Assembly (NCBI RefSeq): GCF_014648175.1
Contig: NZ_BMQP01000007.1
Coordinates: forward strand, 124,001 to 188,000
Direction: 5' to 3'
DNA length: 64,000 bases
DNA from: Planobispora rosea
GTDB lineage: Bacteria; Actinomycetota; Actinomycetes; Streptosporangiales; Streptosporangiaceae
The notes under the pieces are model-generated. The model did no database searches. It was given only the letters and a program-made list of their open reading frames with translations, and had not been told where the DNA came from. Each line of letters starts with the position of its first letter. Positions within the stretch are counted from its first letter, which is position 1. This document shows positions 8,870 to 16,024 of this stretch, piece after piece. Made by a program: the position numbers and the translations under genes.

Positions 8870-10183
8870 TCACGCCGACTCTGCGCCTGACGACCCGCCC
8901 GGGGGCGGGATGGGCCGGAGCGGCTCGCCCGGCTCCACATCGCCCGCCGGGCCGTCCGGCCTGATGTCCATGGGCGCCCAGGGTCCCTCACCCCAGGTCT
9001 CCCCGTCGGGCACCCGCACGTCCGGCATGTCCAGCGGCTCGATCTCGCGCACGTTGTCGACGAGCGTCCTGAGCGCGTCCGGGTCCAGCGGCCTCGCCTC
9101 GACCGAGACCACGTCGCCGCCGTCGGTCGCCCACGGTGCCGTGGAGCCTCCGGAATCGTCACCACTCCCGGAACCACCGGAACCGCCGGATTCGCCCTGA
9201 GTACCCGAATCTTCCTGCGCGCCGGAGTCGCCGGGCGTCGTGTCGCCGGGCGTCGTGTCACCGGGCGTCGTGTCACCGGGTCGGACCTCACCCTCGGCCC
9301 TCGGCGGCTGGATCGCCTCGTCGTCGGCGGGTCCCGCGGTCTCGACAACGGGGCTGTCGGGCTTGGCGGTGGGGAGCGGCTCGCCCGGCTCGACCTGGCC
9401 GGGCGGCCCGTCCACGGCCTCGGGGTCGCCCTCCACGGAGGGCATGTCCATGGGCGGGACACCCTCGATGTTCCGCAGCAACGTCTCGACCTCCGCCGCG
9501 GTCGGCGGGTCGAGCGGGATCTGCAGCACCCTCACCCCGTCCACCATGACGACCTGGGGCTTGGGATCGCCGCTCTGGTCGATGTCGTCGGGGTGGTCCT
9601 TCCGGGGCGTGTCCATGAGGTCGTCGTCCCGGGATCCGTCCGGCGGCGGATCCTTGGGCTCGGGCTTCGGCTCCGGCCCGGAGTCCTTGGGCTCGGGCTT
9701 CGGCTCCGGCGCGGAGTCCTTGGGCTCGGGCTTCGATTCCGGCGCGGAGTCCTTGGGCTCGGGCTTCGGCTCCGGCGCGGAGTCCTTGGGCTCGGGCTTC
9801 GATTCCGGCGCGGAGTCCTTGGGCTCGGGCTTCGGCTCCGGCGCGGAGTCCTTGGGCTCCGGCTTCGGCTCCGGCGCGGAGTCCTTGGGCTCGGGCTTCG
9901 GAGGGTCGTCCGCCGACTGGTCCTCGACCCGCGGCCCGCCGGATGTCTCCTTCTGATCGGCCTTCTTCTCCAGCAGGACGACACGCCCGGAGACGTCCTT
10001 CACCAGGGCGTCGCACGCCTCGGCCACCTGCACGGGGCGGTGGGCGGACTGGGAGGAGAGGCCGGCCCCGCTCATGAGCCGGGTGACGCGGCCCTCGACC
10101 GTCCGCATCTGCTCGGCGGCCTGTTTCACCTCGGCCAGCAACTCGCGGACCAGCTCGGGGTCCATCCCGTCGAACTTTCCCAT
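8870..10183 (-). CDS. WXG-like N-domain protein with Pro-Glu-Lys repeats
   Basis: A 437-aa protein of unknown function. Residues ~1-80 (MGKFDGMDPELVRELLAEV onward) are a helical ESX-like domain with several Arg/Leu heptads. Residues ~95-180 are an 11-residue repeat (DSAPEPKPEPK and variants, seven copies). Two related modules follow, ending GPPGQVEPGEPLPT and GPAGDVEPGEPLRP and each containing DMP-[SD]-V, separated by a Thr/Asp-rich stretch with GDTTP repeats. No signal peptide or membrane helix. The ATG at 10183 has GGGAG 7 nt upstream; a longer reading frame upstream lacks coding character. It is divergent from the LCP gene and precedes the 128-aa WXG-like gene. Confidence 0.65.
   Translation of the reverse strand: MGKFDGMDPELVRELLAEVKQAAEQMRTVEGRVTRLMSGAGLSSQSAHRPVQVAEACDALVKDVSGRVVLLEKKADQKETSGGPRVEDQSADDPPKPEPKDSAPEPKPEPKDSAPEPKPEPKDSAPESKPEPKDSAPEPKPEPKDSAPESKPEPKDSAPEPKPEPKDSGPEPKPEPKDPPPDGSRDDDLMDTPRKDHPDDIDQSGDPKPQVVMVDGVRVLQIPLDPPTAAEVETLLRNIEGVPPMDMPSVEGDPEAVDGPPGQVEPGEPLPTAKPDSPVVETAGPADDEAIQPPRAEGEVRPGDTTPGDTTPGDTTPGDSGAQEDSGTQGESGGSGGSGSGDDSGGSTAPWATDGGDVVSVEARPLDPDALRTLVDNVREIEPLDMPDVRVPDGETWGEGPWAPMDIRPDGPAGDVEPGEPLRPIPPPGGSSGAESA
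9227..9280 (-). repeat. 15-bp tandem repeat inside the WXG-like gene
   Basis: Three and a half copies of a 15-bp unit (gtcgccgggcgtcgt or gtcaccgggcgtcgt on the plus strand), encoding GDTTP repeats between the two C-terminal modules of the protein. Units differ by single bases and stay in frame. Confidence 0.85.
9651..9901 (-). repeat. 33-bp minisatellite encoding 11-residue Pro/Glu/Lys units
   Basis: Seven complete 33-bp copies (9651-9881) and one partial copy. Each encodes DSAPEPKPEPK; two copies have Ser in place of the second Pro (from cttcgattc) and one has Gly in place of Ala. Because 33 is divisible by three, copy-number change would alter the length of an extended charged linker without a frameshift. 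Confidence 0.95.
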
Positions 10184-10243
10184 GGGCGTCTCCCGGGGGG
10201 TGTCGGCCCACTTCACGCTACCGGGGAGACGGCCTCCCGTCAT

Positions 10244-10366
10244 GATGATAATCATCCGGTATAGGCCACGGCGGAGATCGGAAGGCCGGTCGTCGCGCCG
10301 ACAGTGCCGTGTGACAGTGCCGCGTGGTACCGGTGAGCCGTACAGTATCGGCAGTTCGCGTAGTTT
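10244..10366. promoter_or_regulatory. Divergent control region with palindrome and direct repeat
   Basis: The 232-nt space between the WXG-like gene (minus) and the LCP gene (plus) holds a 13-bp palindrome GATGATAATCATC (10244-10256), a 13-bp tandem direct repeat with one mismatch (GACAGTGCCGTGT 10300-10312, GACAGTGCCGCGT 10313-10325) and a -10-like TAGTTT (10361-10366) about 50 nt before the LCP start. The palindrome looks like an operator; no regulator is identified. Confidence 0.5.
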
Positions 10367-10415
10367 CACCTCACCCGGCTGGCCGGCTGTACCGGACTCG
10401 ATAGGGGCCACCGCA

Positions 10416-11429
10416 ATGCGTCGTCGCGTCCTGCGGCTACTACTGATCGTCTGCATCACAGGCGGCCTGATGGGGGCGTGCGGCGCCGGGGCGCTCTACA
10501 TGTTCCAGGCCAGTCTCGACAGCGACATCACCCGCCTCCCCGATGCGATACCCACCCTTGAGGCGGACCGGCCGCCGCCGGAGGTGGGCGTCGGAGAGAA
10601 CTGGCTGCTCGTCGGGACCGACAGCCGCTCGGAGACCGCGACGACCGGCAAGGACGCCGGGAACTCTCTCTGGCGGCCCGGGCAGCAGCGCACCGACACG
10701 ATCATGCTGGTCCACCTCTCCGAGGCCCACAACCGCGTGTACGTCGTCTCGATCCCCCGGGACTCCTGGGTCACCATTCCCGGCAAGGGCAAGGCGAAGA
10801 TCAACGCGGCCTTCTCGTGGGGCGGTCCCGCCCTGCTGATCAGGACGGTCGAGAAGCTCACCGGCGTCCGGATCGACCACTACGCCGCGATCGACTTCCA
10901 GGGGTTCGCCTCGGTCGTCGACACGGTCGGCGGTGTGCACGTGGACATCGCCGAGACGGTACGGGACCCGTACAACAGCGTCACCTGGCAGGCGGGCCGC
11001 CAGCACCTCAACGGCGAGAAGGCGCTGCTCTTCGTCCGCCAGCGGGCCAACCTGCCCGGCGGCGACTTCGACCGGATCAAACGCCAGCAGGCACTGCTGA
11101 AGTCCATCGCCGACAAGGTCCTCACCGCGGAGACGCTGGCCAACCCCGTCAAGGTCAACGACCTGCTGCGCACGGCGGCCAGGTCCCTGAGCGTCGACGA
11201 GGGGGTCACCGCGGGACTGCTCAGGTCGCGGCTGATCGACATGGCCGACCTCGCCTCCCTCGACTACCTCACGATGCCGGTGAAGGGAACCGGCACGGAG
11301 TCGAAGCAGAGCGTCGTGTATCTGGACATGCCACAGGTCCGCGCGCTCAGCGCGGCGATCCGGGACGACCAGGCCGATGTCTACGTGAGCCAGACCGACA
11401 GCGGCAACGAGGTGGAAACCGTACGCTGA
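10416..11429 (+). CDS. LytR-CpsA-Psr (LCP) family cell-wall ligase
   Basis: LCP enzymes move lipid-linked glycopolymers (teichoic acid, arabinogalactan, capsule) onto peptidoglycan outside the membrane. The 337-aa protein has a short basic N-terminus and one membrane anchor (about 6-28, LLLIVCITGGLMGACGAGALY). The LCP domain follows: NWLLVGTDSRS, RTDTIMLVHL, VVSIPRDSWV, GKAKINAAFSWGGP, VDTVGGVHVDI and a late R..Q motif (ALLFVRQR, DFDRIKRQQALL). The conserved Asp and Arg residues that bind pyrophosphate are present. The ATG at 10416 follows AGGGG by 7 nt. It is monocistronic and convergent with tsaC. Confidence 0.92.
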   Translation: MRRRVLRLLLIVCITGGLMGACGAGALYMFQASLDSDITRLPDAIPTLEADRPPPEVGVGENWLLVGTDSRSETATTGKDAGNSLWRPGQQRTDTIMLVHLSEAHNRVYVVSIPRDSWVTIPGKGKAKINAAFSWGGPALLIRTVEKLTGVRIDHYAAIDFQGFASVVDTVGGVHVDIAETVRDPYNSVTWQAGRQHLNGEKALLFVRQRANLPGGDFDRIKRQQALLKSIADKVLTAETLANPVKVNDLLRTAARSLSVDEGVTAGLLRSRLIDMADLASLDYLTMPVKGTGTESKQSVVYLDMPQVRALSAAIRDDQADVYVSQTDSGNEVETVR

Positions 11430-11444
11430 CCGGCTGGACGCGCG

Positions 11445-12110
11445 TCAGTCGCCGGTCTCCGGACCGGCGTCCGTCGCCACGTAGCCGACCACGCCGCGCA
11501 GCTTCTCCACCGGGATCGCCCCCTTGCGCAGCAGCCGGGGCACGGCCGTGGTCAGGTCGAGGATCGTGGAGGGGACGTCGTCGGCGCAGGGCCCCCCGTC
11601 GAGGTAGACCGAGATCGAGTCACCGAGCTGCTTCTCCGCGTCGGCGGCCGTGGTCGCGGGGGGCGCCCCGGAGCGGTTGGCGCTGGAGACGGCCATCGGC
11701 CCGGTCTCCTTGAGCAGGTCGAGCGCCACGGCGTGCAGCGGCATGCGCAGCGCGACGGTGCCCTTGGTGTCGCCCAGATCCCAGGAGAGGGAGCGGTTCG
11801 CCCGGCAGATCAAAGTGAGCGGACCGGGCCAGAAGGCGTCGATGAGGTCCTGACCGTACGGTCCCAGGTTCTCCACCAGGGCGTTGGCCGCCCGCACGGT
11901 GCCGACCAGGACGGGCACCGGCATGTCCCGGCCGCGCCCCTTGGCCTCCAGGAGGCGGGCGACGGCCGACTGGGTGAAGGCGTCACCGCCGATGCCGTAG
12001 ACGGTGTCGGTCGGGAGGACCACCAGCTCGCCCTGGCGTACGGCGGAGGCGGCGTCGGTCAGCCCCGCGGCCCTCTGCTCCGCGTCGGCGCAGTCATATC
12101 GTCGGCTCAC
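11445..12110 (-). CDS. tsaC: Threonylcarbamoyl-AMP synthase (Sua5/YrdC/YwlC)
   Basis: Makes threonylcarbamoyl-AMP from Thr, bicarbonate and ATP, the first step of t6A37 tRNA modification. It has 221 aa, the YrdC-only form without the C-terminal Sua5 domain. Family motifs seen are VVLPTDTVYGIGGDAF near 31-46, KGRGRDMPVPVLVG (nucleotide pocket), FWPGPLT and SANRSGAPP. GTG start. It lies 37 nt after prmC in the minus-strand translation-gene run prfA-prmC-tsaC, a conserved actinobacterial order. Confidence 0.95.
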   Translation of the reverse strand: MSRRYDCADAEQRAAGLTDAASAVRQGELVVLPTDTVYGIGGDAFTQSAVARLLEAKGRGRDMPVPVLVGTVRAANALVENLGPYGQDLIDAFWPGPLTLICRANRSLSWDLGDTKGTVALRMPLHAVALDLLKETGPMAVSSANRSGAPPATTAADAEKQLGDSISVYLDGGPCADDVPSTILDLTTAVPRLLRKGAIPVEKLRGVVGYVATDAGPETGD

Positions 12111-12147
12111 GGGACGCCATCCTATTCGGTCCGCCGCCCCTGATCGG

Positions 12148-13002
12148 CTATTCCTGGCCGAAACGAGCGGTGACGAACCGGTCTCTGCGGGTGAGGTCCT
12201 GGCGGCTGCGCACGTCGCGCCAGCCGTTCTCCTCGGAGAAGATCAGGTAGACCGGGGTGCCCTGCTGGTCGGCGTGCTCCACGGCGACGAAGCCCCCGGG
12301 CCGCAGCAGCCGCCTCGCGGTCCGCTCCACCGCCCTGACCTCGTTCAGGCCGTCCTCGCCCGAGCCGTACAGCGCGCGGTACGGGTCGTAGTCACGCACC
12401 TCGGGATCGCGCGGGATCGCCCCCGGCGGGATGTAGGGCGGGTTCGAGATGACCAGGTCCACCTGGCCGTCGAGCTCGGGAAGGGCGTCCGCGAGGTCCT
12501 CGGGGTGCAGGTGCACCCGGCCCTGGCCGTGTTCCAGGATGTTGCGCTTGGCCCACCGGTAGGCGTCCGGATCGACCTCGACGGCGTGCACCGTGGCCAG
12601 GGCGACCTCCTGGGCGATGGACAACGCGATCGCGCCGGAGCCGGTGCCGAGGTCCACGACCACCGGAGCGGCGACGTCCATCTCCCGCAGCCGCTCGATG
12701 GCCCATCCCGCCACGACCTCGGTCTCCGGGCGCGGGACGAACACGCCGGGGCCGACCTCCAGGGACAGGTAACGGAAATAGGCCCGCCCGGTGATGTGCT
12801 GGAGCGGCTCGCGGGCCTCCCGCCGGGCGATGCCCTCCCAGAACAGCGCGTCGAAGTCCGCGTCGGCCACGGTGTGCAGCTCGCTGCGCCGCACGCCGTG
12901 CACGTAGGCGGCGATCTCCTCGGCGTCGGTGCGCGGCGACGGCACACCGGCCTCGGCGAGCCGGGCGGTGGCGAGGGCGATCTCGTCCAGCAGAAGGGTC
13001 AT
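12148..13002 (-). CDS. prmC: Release factor glutamine methyltransferase
   Basis: SAM-dependent enzyme that N5-methylates the glutamine of the GGQ motif in release factors RF1/RF2. It has 284 aa. The NPPY catalytic tetrapeptide (residues 187-190, in DLVISNPPYIPPG) identifies the N5-Gln MTase class, and VVDLGTGSGAIALS near 116-129 is the SAM-binding loop. The helical N-terminal domain (TDAEEIAAYVHG) binds the release factor. It directly follows its substrate gene prfA with a 22-nt gap. Confidence 0.97.
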   Translation of the reverse strand: MTLLLDEIALATARLAEAGVPSPRTDAEEIAAYVHGVRRSELHTVADADFDALFWEGIARREAREPLQHITGRAYFRYLSLEVGPGVFVPRPETEVVAGWAIERLREMDVAAPVVVDLGTGSGAIALSIAQEVALATVHAVEVDPDAYRWAKRNILEHGQGRVHLHPEDLADALPELDGQVDLVISNPPYIPPGAIPRDPEVRDYDPYRALYGSGEDGLNEVRAVERTARRLLRPGGFVAVEHADQQGTPVYLIFSEENGWRDVRSRQDLTRRDRFVTARFGQE

Positions 13003-13024
13003 GGGCGCGTTCTGTGCGTTGGCC

Positions 13025-14077
13025 TTAGGAGTGGGCCGCGAGCTTCTCCGCCATCTCTGCGTCGAGCAGGGACTGGATGACGGCCGACAGGTCGCCGTCC
13101 AGCACCTGGTCGAGGTTGTAGGCCTTGAAACCGGTGCGGTGGTCGGAGATGCGGTTCTCGGGGAAGTTGTAGGTGCGGATGCGCTCGGAGCGGTCGACCG
13201 TACGGATCTGGGACTTGCGCTCGGCCATCGCCGCGGCGTTGGCCTCCTCCTCGGCGAGGGCCTGCAGCCGTGCCCGCAGGATGCGCATGGCCGACTCCTT
13301 GTTCTGCAGCTGGCTCTTCTCGTTCTGGCAGGAGACGACCACCCCGGTCGGCAGGTGCGTGATGCGCACGGCCGAGTCGGTGGTGTTGACGCTCTGGCCG
13401 CCGGGGCCGCTGGACCGGTAGACGTCGATGCGCAGGTCGTTCGGGTCGATCTGGACGTCGACCTCCTCGGCCTCAGGGTAGACCAGCACGCCCGCCGCGC
13501 TGGTGTGGATGCGGCCCTGCGACTCGGTGACCGGCACGCGCTGCACGCGGTGGACGCCGCCCTCGAACTTGAGCCTCGACCAGACGCCTTCGTCGCCCCT
13601 GGCCTTCAGCGCGACCGTGACGTCCTTGTATCCGCCCAGGTCGGAGGCCGTCATGTCGATGATCTCGGTCTTCCAGCCGACCCGCTCGGCGTAGCGGAGG
13701 TACATCCGCAGGAGGTCGCCGGCGAACAGGGCCGACTCCTCACCGCCCTCACCCGCCTTGATCTCCATGATGATGTCCTTGTCATCGTTGGGATCACGCG
13801 GGATGAGCAGGTGGCGGAGCTTGTTCTCCAGCTCGGGGACGCGAGCCTCCAGCTCCTTGGCCTCCTCGGCGAACGCCTCGTCCTCCGGGGCCAGCTCCCG
13901 GGCGGTGGCCAGGTCGTTCTGGACGCTCTCCAGCTCGCGGTAGGTGGCGATGACCGGAGTCAGCTCGGCGTAGCGCCGGCCGAACGTGCGTGCCTGCGTC
14001 GGGTTGGCGTGCACGGCGGGATCGGCGAGCTTGAGTTCCAGCTCGGCGTACTCACTGAGCAGCTCGTCGAGGTTCAC
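13025..14077 (-). CDS. prfA: Peptide chain release factor 1
   Basis: Class I release factor reading UAA and UAG. It has 350 aa. The GGQ motif that triggers peptidyl-tRNA hydrolysis is at 226-228 ([15 protein letters not shown]) and the PxT codon-recognition tripeptide is PVT (182-184 in [14 protein letters not shown]), marking it as RF1 rather than RF2. GTG start with AAGGACG upstream. It is first in prfA-prmC-tsaC and downstream of rpmE, from which a hairpin separates it. Confidence 0.98.
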   Translation of the reverse strand: MNLDELLSEYAELELKLADPAVHANPTQARTFGRRYAELTPVIATYRELESVQNDLATARELAPEDEAFAEEAKELEARVPELENKLRHLLIPRDPNDDKDIIMEIKAGEGGEESALFAGDLLRMYLRYAERVGWKTEIIDMTASDLGGYKDVTVALKARGDEGVWSRLKFEGGVHRVQRVPVTESQGRIHTSAAGVLVYPEAEEVDVQIDPNDLRIDVYRSSGPGGQSVNTTDSAVRITHLPTGVVVSCQNEKSQLQNKESAMRILRARLQALAEEEANAAAMAERKSQIRTVDRSERIRTYNFPENRISDHRTGFKAYNLDQVLDGDLSAVIQSLLDAEMAEKLAAHS

Positions 14078-14144
14078 CGCACGTCCTTCTTCCTTGGAGA
14101 GCCCTTTTACCCTGCCTTATCACCACGAACGCCGACCCGGGCGG

Positions 14145-14164
14145 GTCCCCCGGGAACGGGGGAC
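14145..14164 (-). terminator. Hairpin between rpmE and prfA
   Basis: GTCCCCC (14145-14151) pairs with GGGGGAC (14158-14164) across a 6-nt loop, 26 nt after the rpmE stop in the direction of transcription. There is no U-run, as is usual in high-GC actinobacteria, so it may only attenuate read-through into prfA. Confidence 0.5.
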
Positions 14165-14190
14165 ACGCCGAGCCGGCGTCGGGACGAGGG

Positions 14191-14409
14191 CTACTTGCCC
14201 GCGGGCTTCTTGCCGAAGCGCTTCTCGAAGCGCGCCACGCGGCCGCCGGTGTCCAGGATCTTCTGCTTGCCCGTGTAGAACGGGTGGCAGGCGGAGCACA
14301 CGTCGGCGTGGATCGAACCGGTCTTGGCCGTGCTGCGGGTCGTGAAGGTGTTACCGCAGGTGCAGGTCACCTGAGTGGTGACGTACTCCGGGTGAATGTC
14401 GGGCTTCAT
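14191..14409 (-). CDS. rpmE: 50S ribosomal protein L31, zinc-binding (C+) form
   Basis: Small ribosomal protein of the 50S central protuberance and the B1b bridge. It has 72 aa. Zinc ligands are visible in the Cys motifs CTCGN and VCSACH, so this is the C+ type, normally expressed in zinc-sufficient cells while a Zur-controlled C- paralogue replaces it under starvation. The ATG at 14409 ([10 protein letters not shown]) has GGAGAGGAC upstream. It lies between rho and prfA, the standard position. Confidence 0.98.
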   Translation of the reverse strand: MKPDIHPEYVTTQVTCTCGNTFTTRSTAKTGSIHADVCSACHPFYTGKQKILDTGGRVARFEKRFGKKPAGK

Positions 14410-14597
14410 GGCTTTCGTCCTCTCCAGTGCGCGGTCGCCGGGTCGCCACTGCGTCTCGCCGAGAGTGGCGTGCGCGCTGAGGCACACCGGAGTGCGCGCG
14501 GGCGGGAACCGGAACCGCTGCGGTTCGGTAACCAGTGTGCCAGATGCTGCAACCACTTCAGCCCACGAGGCATTCCCAGGGACTTGATCGATTCCCA

Positions 14598-14626
14598 TAG
14601 ACGTGCCACTTCCGCACCGTTAGGCT
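14598..14626 (+). promoter_or_regulatory. Possible promoter of the lysine-rich secreted protein gene
   Basis: TAGACG (14598-14603) and TAGGCT (14621-14626) lie 17 bp apart, about 55 nt upstream of the gene starting at 14682, in an otherwise AT-enriched stretch. The -10 fits the TAnnnT pattern of actinobacterial housekeeping promoters; the -35 is weak. Confidence 0.4.
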
Positions 14627-14681
14627 CCCATGCCCGAACTGTAACTTTTCCACCTTCTTTACCCAACTAAGGGGATTAATG

Positions 14682-15797
14682 ATGAGGAAGGGAATGCGGT
14701 TGCTCCTCGCGACCGCTACGGGGGCCGCCGTCCTCGCCGGGAGCGTGGCCACCGCTCTCGTACCGACGACCGCACTCGCCGCCACCGAGTGCTCGAAGAG
14801 CGACGAGTTCAGCAAGGTCGAATGGACCGACGCGTTCGTCCCCCTTGAGAAGAACAACAAGGTCACGGTCACCGCCGTCCTGAAGAGCCCCTTCAAGAAG
14901 AACGCTGACGGGACCTGGGAGCGGACCGCCGACAAGAAGGCCGTCTACTCCTTCACCTCCGTCACCGGTGATCTGACCAAGGCGGACAACGCGAAGGCCT
15001 CGCTCACCGTCTCGAAGCTGCCCGACCCGCCGGCCGTCGCGGACGACGATCTCAAGAAGGCGCTGCCCGAGGTCAAGGTCACGGCGGAGTTCGAGATCGC
15101 CAAGGCCGACAAGGACGGCAAGTGGACGCTGAACCTCAGCGCCGACAACAAGGCGTGCTCCGCGGAGATCACGGTCGACCCGCAGGTCAAGTTCGTCTCC
15201 GCCGCGGTGACCGACCCGGTCGTCCTCCGGTCGGGTGAGGACACCGAGGTCAAGGTCCGCGCGAACGTCATCGGCGCCTCCTCGGTCAAGGGCAAGCTCT
15301 ACAGCGACGACGAGGCCGACTCCGTCGACGTGACCCTGACCAAGGGCAGCGGCAACGCCTGGCACACCACCACCTCCTTCGACACCTCCTACGCCACCGG
15401 AAGCTGGACGCTGGAGCTGGTGGCCTCGCGCGGCGGCCAGGACCTGAAGACCGAGAAGGCCGACACCTTCTACGTCCAGAAGAGCTCCTCCAAGAAGAAG
15501 ACCAAGTCCAGGGTCTCCTTCGACGTCTCCGCCAACAAGGTCAGGAAGGGCACGTCCGTCCGCCTGTTCGGCAAGGTCTACCGCGGCTACTCGGCCTACT
15601 CCGGTAAGACGGTCGGGCTGTACTACAAGAAGAAGGGCGGCAGCTGGAAGTTCGCCTACTACGTCAAGGCGAGCAGCACCGGCAAGTTCAGCAAGACGGT
15701 CAAGCCGAGGTTCGACGCCTACTGGCGGGCCGTCGTCGGCGGGACCAGCAAGACCCACGGTTCCACGTCCGGCTACGAGTACGTCGACGTCCGCTAG
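14682..15797 (+). CDS. Secreted lysine-rich protein with Ig-like C-terminal domain
   Basis: A 371-aa exported protein of unknown function. A Sec signal peptide covers about residues 1-33 (hydrophobic core LLLATATGAAVLAGSVATAL, cleavage after TALA). The mature part is predicted mostly beta, with two or more Ig-like segments, a Lys-rich linker (SSSKKKTKSRVSF) and a final module GTSVRLFGKVYRG...KTVGLYYKKKGGSW...TGKFSKTVKPRFDAYWR. That pattern recurs in secreted actinobacterial proteins as an Ig-like wall or fibre domain. Lys codons (AAG) are far more frequent than in neighbours. Two adjacent ATGs follow AAGGGG; the second (14682) has the better 7-nt spacing. It is convergent with rho. Confidence 0.75.
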   Translation: MRKGMRLLLATATGAAVLAGSVATALVPTTALAATECSKSDEFSKVEWTDAFVPLEKNNKVTVTAVLKSPFKKNADGTWERTADKKAVYSFTSVTGDLTKADNAKASLTVSKLPDPPAVADDDLKKALPEVKVTAEFEIAKADKDGKWTLNLSADNKACSAEITVDPQVKFVSAAVTDPVVLRSGEDTEVKVRANVIGASSVKGKLYSDDEADSVDVTLTKGSGNAWHTTTSFDTSYATGSWTLELVASRGGQDLKTEKADTFYVQKSSSKKKTKSRVSFDVSANKVRKGTSVRLFGKVYRGYSAYSGKTVGLYYKKKGGSWKFAYYVKASSTGKFSKTVKPRFDAYWRAVVGGTSKTHGSTSGYEYVDVR

Positions 15798-15910
15798 GGG
15801 AGCGGGATCCGCGGCGCGCGGAGCCGCACGGTGTGCGTCCCCAACCCCGGGCGCAGGCCGTACGGACCGCGCGGCGGCACGGCAGGCGCCCGCGAACGGC
15901 GCGGACAGAC

Positions 15911-15960
15911 GGCGCCGATGAACGCCGATGAACGCCGATGAACGATGATGAACACGGATG
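15911..15960. repeat. Decamer tandem repeat between two convergent genes
   Basis: Five direct 10-bp units with consensus aacgccgatg: ggcgccgatg, aacgccgatg, aacgccgatg, aacgatgatg, aacacggatg. The first three are nearly identical and the last two are degenerate. It is non-coding and sits just before the shared terminator hairpin. Confidence 0.9.
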
Positions 15961-15973
15961 AGCACGGGCAAGC

Positions 15974-16007
15974 GAAACGCCCGGTGGCCGAGGCCACCGG
16001 GCGTTTC
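15974..16007. terminator. Strong bidirectional terminator hairpin of rho and the secreted protein gene
   Basis: GAAACGCCCGGTGGCC (15974-15989) is perfectly complementary to GGCCACCGGGCGTTTC (15992-16007), a stem of about 15 bp with a tight CGAG loop. It lies 18 nt after the rho stop on the minus strand and 177 nt after the secreted-protein stop on the plus strand. The outer AAA/TTT ends provide a short U-run in both directions. Confidence 0.88.
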
Positions 16008-16024
16008 CCGTACGGGACGACGGG

